This document shows positions 1-8,439 of a DNA stretch of 64,000 bases, in pieces. The stretch's first letter is position 1; the number at the start of each line of letters is the position of its first letter. The position numbers and the translations under genes are program-made. Below the pieces are notes generated by a model. That model searched no databases. It was not told the origin of the DNA and worked only from the letters and a program-made list of their open reading frames with translations. The stretch covers positions 1 to 64,000 of the forward strand of contig RFXC01000001.1 of assembly GCA_009921765.1 (NCBI GenBank). Reading direction: 5' to 3'. This stretch comes from Betaproteobacteria bacterium. Lineage in GTDB: Bacteria; Pseudomonadota; Gammaproteobacteria; Burkholderiales; Burkholderiaceae.

Positions 1-464
1 AGATCGGCAAGGTGCTGGATCAGCCTGCCGCCTGCGAAGTCGCTGTCGCGGAGGTGACTCTCGAAATTGCGCCAGGGCACCACATCGAAGGTGTGCAGGC
101 TCCCCCGCGCAGCTTGGGCGAGGGCAAACGATCCCATGCCGGTGAACGTGCCGATCTCGACAATGGACTCGGGCTCAAGCAAGGTGACAAGCGCTTTCAG
201 CAACCGGTAGTGCTCGCCTGGGTAACGGTTGTAGAGCACGCTGTCGGCAAGCTCGGGGCGAAAGCCGGTGATCGGGGTGCGCGCGGCGAGCGCGGCAGCT
301 TTGAGCGCCAGGTCAACCAGGTGCTCGGAAGGCGGATGGTCACTTCCTGCAGAGGAGATGACCGACGGCAATGCGTGCCCTGCCCGATCGGGGCGGGCAA
401 GCACCAGACGCGACAGCGCTTTGTAGAGCTTGCGGACAAGGCGTTTGGGTTCGGCGTATTCCAT
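1..464 (-). CDS. Class I SAM-dependent methyltransferase (partial, C-terminus beyond the window)
   Basis: The reading frame starts with ATG at 464 (MEYAEPKRL...) and runs off the left edge, so only about 154 residues are visible. Near residue 97 it carries VEIGTFTGMGS, the glycine-rich motif I that binds S-adenosylmethionine in Rossmann-fold methyltransferases, followed by a TFDVVPW strand that fits motif II. The start lies 8 bases after the stop of the O-antigen ligase-like gene, so the two are probably co-transcribed. The context of glycosyltransferases, a ligase and an FkbM methyltransferase suggests it methylates a sugar or other small group in surface polysaccharide synthesis; the substrate is inference. 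The active-site part is out of view, so the exact family cannot be set. Confidence 0.75.
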   Translation of the reverse strand, partial: MEYAEPKRLVRKLYKALSRLVLARPDRAGHALPSVISSAGSDHPPSEHLVDLALKAAALAARTPITGFRPELADSVLYNRYPGEHYRLLKALVTLLEPESIVEIGTFTGMGSFALAQAARGSLHTFDVVPWRNFESHLRDSDFAGGRLIQHLAD

Positions 465-472
465 CGGAAACC

Positions 473-1750
473 TCATCGGGGGCGCGGCAACCTGGACCCT
501 GCCAGTCTCGCCTGAACCAGCACCAGGGCTACGCTGATCACCAGCATCAGCGCATAGTAGTTGTGGGCGAAATTCACGCTGGTCAGGTTGCTCACCGAGT
601 GAACAAACAGGATGCCCCACATCTGCAGGGCGGATGCGGGGTGTTGAGACCTCAGCCGGATCGCCATGAGCGCGAGCGCGCCCAGCGGGAGCAGGAACCC
701 GAGGAGCGAGATCAGCCCGCCGTCCATGCCGTGATGCAGATATGCGTTGTGGACGTGCCCCAGATCCCGCACGTGCCAGAGCGCTGCCGCCTTCGCCTCT
801 GACTCACCCAGGCCGCTTCCACGGATCAGTGCGAGCCGATTCTGCGCACCGACGCCAACCCAGGGCGAGTCCTTGAAGGTTTGCCAGGCGAGGGTAAAGA
901 GATAGAGTCGCGCGCCGGTGGGGGTGTTGTATTGCTGCGTATCCCGCACCTGCTGAACGCTGGTGATCGCTTCTCGCAGGCGAAGCGGATCGGAGGGATG
1001 GGCGATAGCGACTGCAAGGCCGATTGCGATGGCAAGTCCGCTCAACGCGCTTGCAATCAGCACACGCGCACGGCTTGCGCTACGGCGGTACCAGCTCGCG
1101 AGCAGCACGGCGATGCACCAGACGATCACGGGGTAGACGCCGCGCGACTGGCTACCCAGGATGGCCAGTGCGCCGGCTAAAACGCCCAGCGCCGCCACTG
1201 CACGGCTGCGCGCGGATTGGTTGCTGTCAGCAGCACGTGCCACCAGGAGCACGATGATGAGTCCGATGCCTGAGGCCCAGGCGATGGCATGAATGGGCAG
1301 GTAGTCCCGTTCCTGGATAAGTTGCATCACGAGGAGCGCAACCACACAGGCGATCGAAAGTGCGAGGGTGAGTGCGTGGCTCGCCCTTGCGCTGGGCGTG
1401 AAGCGCACCACGCGGGTAAGCCAGTAGGCGGCCAGCGCCCCGGTCACCAATCGGAGGCCCGCGTTGATTTCAGCTGAATGCTGGGGATAGAGTTCATCCC
1501 AGAAGGCGGCGCTCGCGATCCAGCAGGTGAGGCCGAGCGTGGTTGCAATGACCCACAGGCGGGCGATTCGATCGAGCGCATCAGCAGCAGGCCACGGGCG
1601 CGCCCGGGCCGCCAGGATGGCGGTGACGATGAACGTGATGCCCCACAGCGAACCCGCGATTTTCGAGTTGAGGGTCGAGAGCGCGAGGAGGACAAATGCG
1701 GCACCTGCTGCGGCTTGCGCAGACCGGAGTCGGGGCTGCAGTGCAGACAC
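473..1750 (-). CDS. O-antigen ligase family (WaaL/Wzy-like) membrane protein
   Basis: This 425-residue polytopic protein has about ten to twelve hydrophobic segments and the Wzy_C-family region. The periplasmic loop near residue 330 reads WHVRDLGHVHNAYLHHG, which matches the conserved H-x-H-N pattern of O-antigen ligases and polymerases. Known family members transfer undecaprenyl-linked glycan to lipid A-core in the inner membrane, or polymerise O-units; sequence alone does not separate the two. The frame stays open far upstream, but that part overlaps the FkbM gene. I place the start at GTG 1750, one base after the FkbM stop, which removes the low-complexity extension and suggests translational coupling. 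Confidence 0.82.
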   Translation of the reverse strand: MSALQPRLRSAQAAAGAAFVLLALSTLNSKIAGSLWGITFIVTAILAARARPWPAADALDRIARLWVIATTLGLTCWIASAAFWDELYPQHSAEINAGLRLVTGALAAYWLTRVVRFTPSARASHALTLALSIACVVALLVMQLIQERDYLPIHAIAWASGIGLIIVLLVARAADSNQSARSRAVAALGVLAGALAILGSQSRGVYPVIVWCIAVLLASWYRRSASRARVLIASALSGLAIAIGLAVAIAHPSDPLRLREAITSVQQVRDTQQYNTPTGARLYLFTLAWQTFKDSPWVGVGAQNRLALIRGSGLGESEAKAAALWHVRDLGHVHNAYLHHGMDGGLISLLGFLLPLGALALMAIRLRSQHPASALQMWGILFVHSVSNLTSVNFAHNYYALMLVISVALVLVQARLAGSRLPRPR

Positions 1751-1751
1751 G

Positions 1752-2429
1752 TCAGCCGTCTTGTCGCTGGAAGATCGCCGACTGACCCATCCGGTCGGTG
1801 AGCAGGTATCCGGCACGCTCCAGGGTGTGACAGGTAGGCGAGTCGAGAAGCGCGCGAATATCCTTTTGCGCCATCTCGATGCAGAGGACGCGTGGCCGAA
1901 CCTGCCATTGATCGATGGACGCAATGGCGCGTTCATCAAAGCCTTCGATATCGATGTTGAGCAGGTCGAGATCTGCGCCGCCGGCCGCACCATAGCGGTT
2001 GATGATCGCGGTGATTGAAGTGCAGGGTACCTGCTCGGTTCGCGTGGTGCCGCGCTGCCTGGCGAGTTCCGGGTCGCACGTGGCACCGAGGTCGAGCGCC
2101 ATGTTGGAGTGGAGCGTGATGTGGGTCTGGCTTTCGGCGGTTGCTTCGTCAACCACGGCGGTCCACAGATTGACGTCGCGCGGCCGTACCCGCCTGAACA
2201 GATTGATTGCCGCCTGGCTGGCATCGACGTTGACGCCATTCCAGCCCATCAGCCACAGGTAAGCCGTGTTGGACTGCCGGAAAGGGTGGTGCGCGCCGAT
2301 ATCGATGTAGAACCCGGTGGAGCGCTTGCGCCCGAATAGCTTGTGCAGCATCACATCTTCGCCGTGCTGGCTGAAGTGCACCCGCAAGCTGCCCTGGTGG
2401 ATGAATTGAAGGACTCGCGACAGTTTCAT
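1752..2429 (-). CDS. FkbM family methyltransferase
   Basis: A 225-residue FkbM-type O-methyltransferase. Residues about 20-60 (HFSQHGEDVMLHKLF, then GFYIDIGAHHP) form the typical FkbM opening and SAM-binding motif I, and DLLNIDIEGFDERAI near residue 160 is the conserved D-x-E-G motif of the family. FkbM enzymes methylate hydroxyl groups on sugars or polyketides. Here the gene sits between an O-antigen ligase-like gene and LPS glycosyltransferases, so methylation of an LPS or O-chain sugar is the best inference. The stop is immediately followed by the ligase start. The upstream glycosyltransferase ends 51 bases before this ATG. Confidence 0.87.
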   Translation of the reverse strand: MKLSRVLQFIHQGSLRVHFSQHGEDVMLHKLFGRKRSTGFYIDIGAHHPFRQSNTAYLWLMGWNGVNVDASQAAINLFRRVRPRDVNLWTAVVDEATAESQTHITLHSNMALDLGATCDPELARQRGTTRTEQVPCTSITAIINRYGAAGGADLDLLNIDIEGFDERAIASIDQWQVRPRVLCIEMAQKDIRALLDSPTCHTLERAGYLLTDRMGQSAIFQRQDG

Positions 2430-2480
2430 GAGAGAGGGGGTTGCACGGGGTGGGGTCGGCAGGCGCCAGCACGCGCATGC

Positions 2481-3275
2481 TCAGCGCTTGACCGTGCCAC
2501 TTAGAATCGCCCCATCATACTTGAGCGCGGCATAGCGAAAAAAGCACTCGAGCGCAATGAAGAAACAGAACAGAAATCCTTCAGCGCCGCAGAGAAAACC
2601 GCGTCGGAAAAAATAGAGCCGGATGAAGATGGCGAGCGCTGAGCCCAACCCCCGCAGCAGCCCGCCGGTCTTGCCCGCTGCAGCGCGCTTGGCTGCACCG
2701 AGCTGAACATACTGCGCAAGCTTGAGCAGGCTGTCGTAGACCGTCTCTCGCGAGTAATGCAGAAGGCGGTGACGCAGGGTGACGAGCGGCGGCGAGGGGT
2801 CGCTCAGCACTGCGCCCTCGTGCACCACGCCTTCAAAGCGGATCAGCGTGTCGGTACGAAAAAGCCGCTCGATCCCCCCGGTTGATTTCATCGCGCTCAG
2901 TGGTCGGCCGTAGGCCACCTGGTTCCAGAGGATGGCGCCGCGGATCGGCTGGTCGCTTTCGATCATCTGAAGGATTTCGTCGCGAAGCGCTGGCGGAATC
3001 ACTTCGTCGGCATCCAGAAAAAAAATAAAGCGGGTGCGCACGTGCGCGAGCAGTCGGTTTCGCTGGGTGGCAAAGCCCTCCCATTGCGAGTAGACATGGA
3101 CTTCGGCGCCGGCGGCAGCCGCGATATCGCGAGTGTCGTCAGTGCTCCCCGAGTCAATCACGAGCACCTGATCTGCGAACGACGCACTCGCCACACAGGC
3201 GCCAATACGGCGCGCCTCGTTCATGGCCAGAATCCCGATGCAAAGTGTTGGCCGGCTGCTTCTGGAATCAGTCAT
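2481..3275 (-). CDS. Glycosyltransferase family 2, WaaE/KdtX-like LPS core glycosyltransferase
   Basis: A 264-residue GT-A enzyme. The N-terminus (CIGILAMNEARRIGACVASA) and the VLVIDSGSTDDT strand are hallmarks of the WaaE/KdtX branch of GT2, and FFLDADEVIPP supplies the D-x-D metal/nucleotide-sugar site. The C-terminal third (about residues 195-255) contains hydrophobic segments with FIRLYFFRRGFLCGAEGF, also characteristic of this group, which adds a beta-1,4-glucose to inner-core heptose in enterics. The acceptor here is inferred. The first 8 bases overlap the end of the upstream glycosyltransferase gene, so the two are likely coupled. waaA lies nearby but is divergent. Confidence 0.86.
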   Translation of the reverse strand: MTDSRSSRPTLCIGILAMNEARRIGACVASASFADQVLVIDSGSTDDTRDIAAAAGAEVHVYSQWEGFATQRNRLLAHVRTRFIFFLDADEVIPPALRDEILQMIESDQPIRGAILWNQVAYGRPLSAMKSTGGIERLFRTDTLIRFEGVVHEGAVLSDPSPPLVTLRHRLLHYSRETVYDSLLKLAQYVQLGAAKRAAAGKTGGLLRGLGSALAIFIRLYFFRRGFLCGAEGFLFCFFIALECFFRYAALKYDGAILSGTVKR

Positions 3276-4194
3276 GGGGTCTCCAGCGGGTCAGGCCTGT
3301 GATCCGTCCGCTTAGTCGGGCGAGCATTCGGGGCGAGAAAGCGATGAGTCTGAGCGGCCAGCCCGCCAAGGCGAGCGCCAGTGTGCGGGTGCGCAGGCGC
3401 TTCGCCGATGCCAGGCCGATGTGCTTCTCGGCAAAGATGAGTTTTGACTGCGCATGATGATAGCCGCGCAGGTATTCGGCGCGCAGCCGCTGCCGGCCGC
3501 CCACCGAGCCACGCGATCGATGCACCGCGGTCACCCGCGGAACGAGGATGATGGCGCGCCGCCGCTCGAAAATCCGCAGGCACAGATCATCATCCTCGTA
3601 GTACAGAAAAAATCGTTCGTCGAAGCGGTCGGCCCCGCGCATGTTGTCCATCACGAACAGCATGGCGGCGCCGCACACAAAGCCCACGCAGAGGGGCGCG
3701 GACGCACCCGGACCCCGGGACACCCAGTGCGTGCTTGGCCAGCGGTAACTGAGGTCGGGCTCGCCCCGTGCATTGGTCAACTGGGGCGCGACGATGGCCG
3801 CGTCGGGAAAGCGCATGGCCTCCTGCACCAGGATGGCCAGGTCCTCGACTTCGATCTCGCAATCGGGATTGAGAAGGAAGGCAAACGGCGTGGCCACCCG
3901 ATCGAGTGCGCGATTGTTGGCCGAGCCAAATCCCAGATTTCGCTCCAGGGCGATGACTTGCGCGTGTGGCAGCATGCTCTGTGCAATTGAGGCGCTGCCA
4001 TCGCCGCTGCCGTTGTCGACCAGGATGACGTGGGGACAGGCCTTGAGCAGCCGGCTGAGCGTTGGCAGGCAGTGCGCGCTTTCAAAGGTGACGACGATGA
4101 CCGTGACGCGATCGAGCTGCGAGAGGTCGGCATTCGATGCGGTGGTTGCCAACGTCGACGACGACGAAGCGAGGGACTCGGATGTGCGCGTCAT
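3268..4194 (-). CDS. Glycosyltransferase family 2 (rhamnosyltransferase-like)
   Basis: A 308-residue GT-A enzyme with VTVIVVTFESAHCLPTLSRL at residues 29-48, ILVDNGSGDGS for the nucleotide-binding Asp, and FAFLLNPDCEIE (N-P-D in place of D-x-D, as in the GT2 rhamnosyl/RfbF group). A conserved FFLYYEDDDLCLRI segment near residue 195 provides the catalytic E-D-D. The protein is probably peripheral to the cytoplasmic membrane and adds a sugar to the LPS core or O-unit; donor and acceptor cannot be read from sequence. Its last 8 bases overlap the start of the WaaE-like gene, and its start lies 8 bases past the stop of the GT4 gene. Confidence 0.85.
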   Translation of the reverse strand: MTRTSESLASSSSTLATTASNADLSQLDRVTVIVVTFESAHCLPTLSRLLKACPHVILVDNGSGDGSASIAQSMLPHAQVIALERNLGFGSANNRALDRVATPFAFLLNPDCEIEVEDLAILVQEAMRFPDAAIVAPQLTNARGEPDLSYRWPSTHWVSRGPGASAPLCVGFVCGAAMLFVMDNMRGADRFDERFFLYYEDDDLCLRIFERRRAIILVPRVTAVHRSRGSVGGRQRLRAEYLRGYHHAQSKLIFAEKHIGLASAKRLRTRTLALALAGWPLRLIAFSPRMLARLSGRITGLTRWRPHD

Positions 4195-4202
4195 GGATGC
4201 GC

Positions 4203-5261
4203 TCAGGCCTCGGCGAAAAGCTGTCGGTAGACTTCACCAATGCCGTCGGCTTCGCGCTCGAGTGTGAAATTCGCCTGTACACGGTCGAGGGCATGACGGC
4301 CCAACGCGGCCGTGGCGGATGGATCGGCAAGCAGGGTTGAAGCCGCATGGGCAAGCCCGTTTGCATCGCCTGGATCTACCAGCAGACCATTGCGACCGGG
4401 CTGCACCAGCGCCTCAAACGCCCCGGTTCGCGAGCAGATCAGGGCGCATCCCGTGGCGGCGGCTTCGAAGGGCGTGAGACCAAACGGCTCATAGCGCGGA
4501 CACGCCACACAAATGAGGCAGCGTCGGTACCAGTCAGCGACCTGCGATGCGGGGATCTCGCCAAGGAATACGATCCGCTGCGAGAGACCGGCGGCTGCGA
4601 TCTTCTGACGGAGGGCTTGTTCGAAGGCTTGGTGTTGCGGTTGGGCCAGGCCGGCGATGACGGCGGTGGCCTCGGGAAATCGTGGCAGTACCGTGATCAT
4701 CGCCTCGACAAAAACATCGGTGCCCTTGTCGGGTCGAACGCGTCCGAACACACCGATGCCGTAGCGGCCTGGCAGTCCGCTGTCGGCCCACGCGGCGAGC
4801 TTGTCGGGTGGCGGGCTGAACCGGGTGAGGTCAATGCCGTGGGCGACCACTGCGGTCGTGTTGGGCACAAAGCTCGCCGCCTTGTCGGTGGTGGAAATCA
4901 CCGCGTTCATTCTGGAGATCAGCCAGCGCGGAAACCAGCCGTGTCGATGTTGAGCGGCCGAAGTGAACACCAGGCGGATCGGGAGCCTCAGCACGTCGCG
5001 GGCCCACAGGCCCGCCATCATTTCGTGGTCACGGCGCACATGCCAGATGCGAAACGGCCGGCCCGGCGGCGGGCGACGTGAGAGCCGGATCGCCTCGAGT
5101 AGCCTCATGCCCTGGACCCCGTTCGAGAGCGTGGTACCACAGTAGCCTAGCGGCCACTGCGCCATCTGGCGTGGCACGAGTGCGTTGACCGTGGCCGAGA
5201 CGCCGGTGTAGCGCTCTTTCAGGTTGAAGACGATGACTTCGGGGTTGGGACTGAGCGGCAT
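4203..5261 (-). CDS. Glycosyltransferase family 4 (GT-B), LPS core type
   Basis: A 352-residue GT-B glycosyltransferase. The N-terminal domain opens with EVIVFNLKERYTGVSATVNA (acceptor side). The C-terminal domain begins near residue 165 with IGVFGRVRPDKGTDVF, and YEPFGLTPFEAAATGCALIC holds the E-x7-E motif that contacts the nucleotide sugar. The frame is open up to 5414, but the extra 51 residues are low complexity and would run into waaA on the other strand, so ATG at 5261 is preferred. It is the first gene of the minus-strand LPS run and is divergent from waaA across about 143 bases that probably hold both promoters. Sugar specificity is unknown. Confidence 0.85.
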   Translation of the reverse strand: MPLSPNPEVIVFNLKERYTGVSATVNALVPRQMAQWPLGYCGTTLSNGVQGMRLLEAIRLSRRPPPGRPFRIWHVRRDHEMMAGLWARDVLRLPIRLVFTSAAQHRHGWFPRWLISRMNAVISTTDKAASFVPNTTAVVAHGIDLTRFSPPPDKLAAWADSGLPGRYGIGVFGRVRPDKGTDVFVEAMITVLPRFPEATAVIAGLAQPQHQAFEQALRQKIAAAGLSQRIVFLGEIPASQVADWYRRCLICVACPRYEPFGLTPFEAAATGCALICSRTGAFEALVQPGRNGLLVDPGDANGLAHAASTLLADPSATAALGRHALDRVQANFTLEREADGIGEVYRQLFAEA

Positions 5262-5404
5262 TGCACGCGCTTGATCAATCGGACTGCGCAGGCTGACTGC
5301 ACAGCGAACCGGAGCCGGAGAAACCGGGGCGACAGCGTCGGCCCGCGCGGGACGGGCACTGTGCTTGCCCAGGGTGCGCCCAGAGCATAGCATCCGGCCC
5401 CAGC

Positions 5405-6793
5405 ATGATCTCAATTGCGCGAATCACCTTTGGCGAGCGCCTAGCGCGTGTCCTTTACTGCGTGGCCTGGTGGCTCGTCACGCCCGCGCTGCTGCTCTGG
5501 TTTGCGGTGCGCGGACTGCGCCAGAGAGGCTACCTCGCTGCGGTCGGCGAGCGTTTCGGCCGCTGTCCGGTGACCGAGCCTGGGACTCGGCTGGTCTGGG
5601 TGCATGCGGTATCGGTGGGAGAAACCCGTGCAGCCGAGCCGCTGATTCGGGCCATGCTTGACCGCTGGCCTGACATCAGGGTCCTGCTCACCCATATGAC
5701 GCCGACCGGTCGCGAGACCGGCGCGGCCGCGTTCGCGGATCTGGTGACAGCCGGGCGGCTGCGCCAGGCCTGGCTGCCGTGGGACTATCCGGGCGCCACA
5801 CGCCGCATGCTGTCGCGGGCCCGACCGGTGCTGGGGCTCATCATGGAGACCGAACTCTGGCCCAATCTGGTGGCTTCTGCCCGCAGTGCCTCGGTCCCGG
5901 TGGTGCTTGCGAATGCGCGTTTGTCAGAGCGGTCGCTTCGTAAGGGCCTGCGCTGGCGCGCCCTGATCGGCCCTGCGTTGCGGAGCCTTGATCAGGTGCT
6001 GGCGCAGACCCAATCCGATGCGAAGCGCCTCGGGCAACTGGGGCGCGAGGCTGTTCCAGCGATCGGTAACCTCAAGTTTGATATTGACGCACCCGCCCAA
6101 ATGTTGGCCCGGGGTGCGCTTTGGCGTGAGCGCTTGCTCTCTCGCGAACCTTTGCGGGGCGTAGTTTTGGCTGCGAGTACCCGCGACGGTGAAGAAGCGA
6201 TGCTGCTGGCCGCCTGGCGCGCCCTTGGCGAGCCGGCGCCGGATTCGGGGCGGCCACTTTTGGTGCTTGTCCCCCGTCATCCCCAACGATTTGATGCAGT
6301 CGCCCAACTTGCGCGCGAGCAGGGCTGGCAGGTGAAGCGACGCTCGGCGTTCGAGAGCGCCGGGCCGGAGTTGGCTCACGCTGATCTGGTCATCGGTGAC
6401 TCGATGGGCGAGATGTTTGCCTGGTATGCGCTCGCCGACGTGGCGATTATCGGCGGGTCGCTTGCGCCGCTCGGGGGCCAGAACCTGATCGAGGCCTGCG
6501 CTGTGGGCTGCCCGGTTGTGCTGGGCCCGCATACCTTCAACTTTGAGGAGATCAGCCAGGACGCCGTGGCGGCCGGTGCCGCGCTGCGGGTGGCGGATGC
6601 TGCTGGAGCCCTGGGCGAGAGCATGCGTTTGCTCGGCGAACCCGCCCGCAGACAGGCCATGTCGGTCGCCGCGCTGGCGTTTGCTGCGCGGCATCGCGGG
6701 GCCACCGCGCGTACGCTCGATGCCATCGCGCCGGTGATCGAAGCGCGAACTGGTTTTCGATCGGCGGCTTCGCATGCGTCGCGCAACGCCTAG
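5405..6793 (+). CDS. waaA: 3-deoxy-D-manno-octulosonic acid (Kdo) transferase
   Basis: A 462-residue WaaA/KdtA. It transfers Kdo from CMP-Kdo to lipid IVA, the first step of LPS core assembly on the cytoplasmic face of the inner membrane. A single N-terminal anchor (about residues 17-35, CVAWWLVTPALLLWFAV) precedes the typical GERFGRCP...WVHAVSVGE block containing the catalytic Glu. The C-terminal GT-B half has IGDSMGEMFAWYALADVAIIGGS and GGQNLIEACAVGCPVVLGP, classic for this family, and the length is near the family norm. The gene is divergent from the GT4 gene and followed after 35 bases by a methyltransferase gene. Confidence 0.95.
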   Translation: MISIARITFGERLARVLYCVAWWLVTPALLLWFAVRGLRQRGYLAAVGERFGRCPVTEPGTRLVWVHAVSVGETRAAEPLIRAMLDRWPDIRVLLTHMTPTGRETGAAAFADLVTAGRLRQAWLPWDYPGATRRMLSRARPVLGLIMETELWPNLVASARSASVPVVLANARLSERSLRKGLRWRALIGPALRSLDQVLAQTQSDAKRLGQLGREAVPAIGNLKFDIDAPAQMLARGALWRERLLSREPLRGVVLAASTRDGEEAMLLAAWRALGEPAPDSGRPLLVLVPRHPQRFDAVAQLAREQGWQVKRRSAFESAGPELAHADLVIGDSMGEMFAWYALADVAIIGGSLAPLGGQNLIEACAVGCPVVLGPHTFNFEEISQDAVAAGAALRVADAAGALGESMRLLGEPARRQAMSVAALAFAARHRGATARTLDAIAPVIEARTGFRSAASHASRNA

Positions 6794-6828
6794 AATTCCG
6801 AGTTCCATTTTCGACCGGCGACCCGCCC

Positions 6829-7590
6829 ATGCCCCCGGACACGATCCCGCCAGCCACGCCGGCAACGCCCGCCGCATTCGATTCCGGTTACCTCGATTGG
6901 AAACAGTGGAGCGCCGAGAACTTCGCCCGTCTCAAGAAAGCGGACTCAAGGTATTTCGATGCCGAGGTGCATCGTGCCCGGCGCGATTTCGGCCCCGGGT
7001 CGGATGTGCTCGAGGTGGGTTTCGGAAGCGGCGCTTTCCTTGCGTATGGGCGAAACCGGCAGTGGCGGATCTGCGGGCTGGAGGTGAATCCGGATCTGGT
7101 TCGCCTCGCGCGCGAGGCAGGGTTCAACGCCGAGTGTGGGCAGGGGCTTACAGGCTTTGCAGACGAAAGCGCAGACCTGGTGGTGGCCTTCGATGTGCTT
7201 GAGCATATCCCGCAGGATCAGCTGCGCGATTGGCTGCTGCAGGTGATGCGGGTGCTCAGACCCGGGGGCGTGTTCATCGCGCGTTTCCCCAATGGCGACT
7301 CACCCTTTGGCCTCATCCACCAGAACAGCGACATCACGCATGTCACCGTGCTGGGCAGCGGCAAGGTGGAGTACCTGGCCCGGGCGGTATCCGCCGAACT
7401 GCTGTTTGCGGGTGGGCAGGCGCAGGTGCTCTACAGCTCGAGCCCTGTCCGCGTGCTGCGAAAGCTGCTGGGCCGGGTTTTCCGGTGGGCGTTGAACACG
7501 CTGGTGTACCTGGTGTATTTCCGGCGCCGCGATTTTGCCTCCGAGAACATGACCGCGGTGCTGCGCAAGCCTCAGCGCCAGATGCCGTAG
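6829..7590 (+). CDS. Class I SAM-dependent methyltransferase
   Basis: A 253-residue methyltransferase. Motif I is DVLEVGFGSGAFLAYG near residues 60-75; LVVAFDVLEHIPQDQL near residue 130 is the post-motif II region typical of the Methyltransf_11/23 group, and LRPGGVFIARFPN follows. A hydrophobic segment near residues 218-233 (WALNTLVYLVYF) could tether it to the membrane. It sits 35 bases downstream of waaA on the same strand, so a role in lipopolysaccharide or surface-glycan modification is a reasonable inference. Its last 19 bases overlap the end of the convergent glycosyltransferase gene. ATG 6829 is used, although the codons just after it encode a proline-rich, poorly conserved tail. Confidence 0.8.
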   Translation: MPPDTIPPATPATPAAFDSGYLDWKQWSAENFARLKKADSRYFDAEVHRARRDFGPGSDVLEVGFGSGAFLAYGRNRQWRICGLEVNPDLVRLAREAGFNAECGQGLTGFADESADLVVAFDVLEHIPQDQLRDWLLQVMRVLRPGGVFIARFPNGDSPFGLIHQNSDITHVTVLGSGKVEYLARAVSAELLFAGGQAQVLYSSSPVRVLRKLLGRVFRWALNTLVYLVYFRRRDFASENMTAVLRKPQRQMP

Positions 7591-8399
7591 CGATCGCGCA
7601 GGTAGTCGATGCACATCCGGTTGGCACCGTCGCGATCGACGCCCTGCTCAACGTGATCTTTGAGCGCTGAGGTTCGGTCAAAGCGGCTGTCGCGCGGCAT
7701 GGTGCGGGCGACGGCATTGACCCAGACCTTGATGCCATTTGCGCGGGCCATGCCGGAGAGCCACACATCATCAACAGTCCAGAGAATGTCCGGGATGGCC
7801 CAGGCATCGGAATGAAAAACGCGTGGCGACATCATCGCGCCGTAGACGCCCATGAAGACGTCGACATAGCCCGATTGCGAATAGATATGAATCCTGGGGG
7901 TGTAGAGCTGCAGCGTGAGCAGGCGCTTCAGGCGGTAAGCGAGGTTCTTGCCAAGACGGGGTGACACCTGAACGCGCGGCGAATCGATCTCGGTACGGGG
8001 TTGCGGCGAAAAGCTGTCAACGAACCAGCCTGCTTCGCAGATGATGTCGTCGGGCCGCGCATGGCGCACCCGGGCGAATCGCTCGACCCAGTCTGGGTCC
8101 TCGGACCGGTCGTCGTCACAGAGCAGGAGGTCGACGTCTTCGTTCTGCCAGCGCTGGCAGGCAGGCAGCACCTTGGTGGCAGGGCCGAGGTCATGCTCGA
8201 CCTCGATCACTCGCACGCTTGCCGGCAGAGGTGGGAGCGCTGGGCGCGGGCCGGGGAAGCGTCGGTAGGTTTTCGCGAGATAGAGCTCGATGAAATCGGG
8301 CTTGACCGTTTGTCGCTCGAGCGAGGCGAGTTTTCGCGACAGATTCTCGAAGCGGGGAGGGATACTGGTGAGGGTGACGACGATCGGCCTGACTTTCAT
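7572..8399 (-). CDS. Glycosyltransferase-like protein (GT-A fold)
   Basis: A 275-residue protein. The opening PIVVTLTSIPPRFENLSRKL and the later VDLLLCDDDRSEDPDWV (a D-D-D metal/nucleotide-sugar site near residue 95) are typical of a GT-A-like family of sugar transferases found in LPS and capsule clusters. The C-terminal FRQ-like remainder is variable and no specific linkage can be named. It ends inside the last codons of the convergent methyltransferase gene and begins 40 bases after the stop of the tolC-like gene, so it may be read through from the efflux operon. LPS function is inferred only from proximity to waaA. Confidence 0.72.
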   Translation of the reverse strand: MKVRPIVVTLTSIPPRFENLSRKLASLERQTVKPDFIELYLAKTYRRFPGPRPALPPLPASVRVIEVEHDLGPATKVLPACQRWQNEDVDLLLCDDDRSEDPDWVERFARVRHARPDDIICEAGWFVDSFSPQPRTEIDSPRVQVSPRLGKNLAYRLKRLLTLQLYTPRIHIYSQSGYVDVFMGVYGAMMSPRVFHSDAWAIPDILWTVDDVWLSGMARANGIKVWVNAVARTMPRDSRFDRTSALKDHVEQGVDRDGANRMCIDYLRDRYGIWR

Positions 8400-8439
8400 C
8401 GGGATGAGCCGGTCTTGTCGGGCAAGGTCGCGACGGCGC

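Noticed and set aside
5924..6877. 317-codon frame antisense to waaA
   Set aside because: waaA has all its motifs; the antisense product is a GC-rich shadow.
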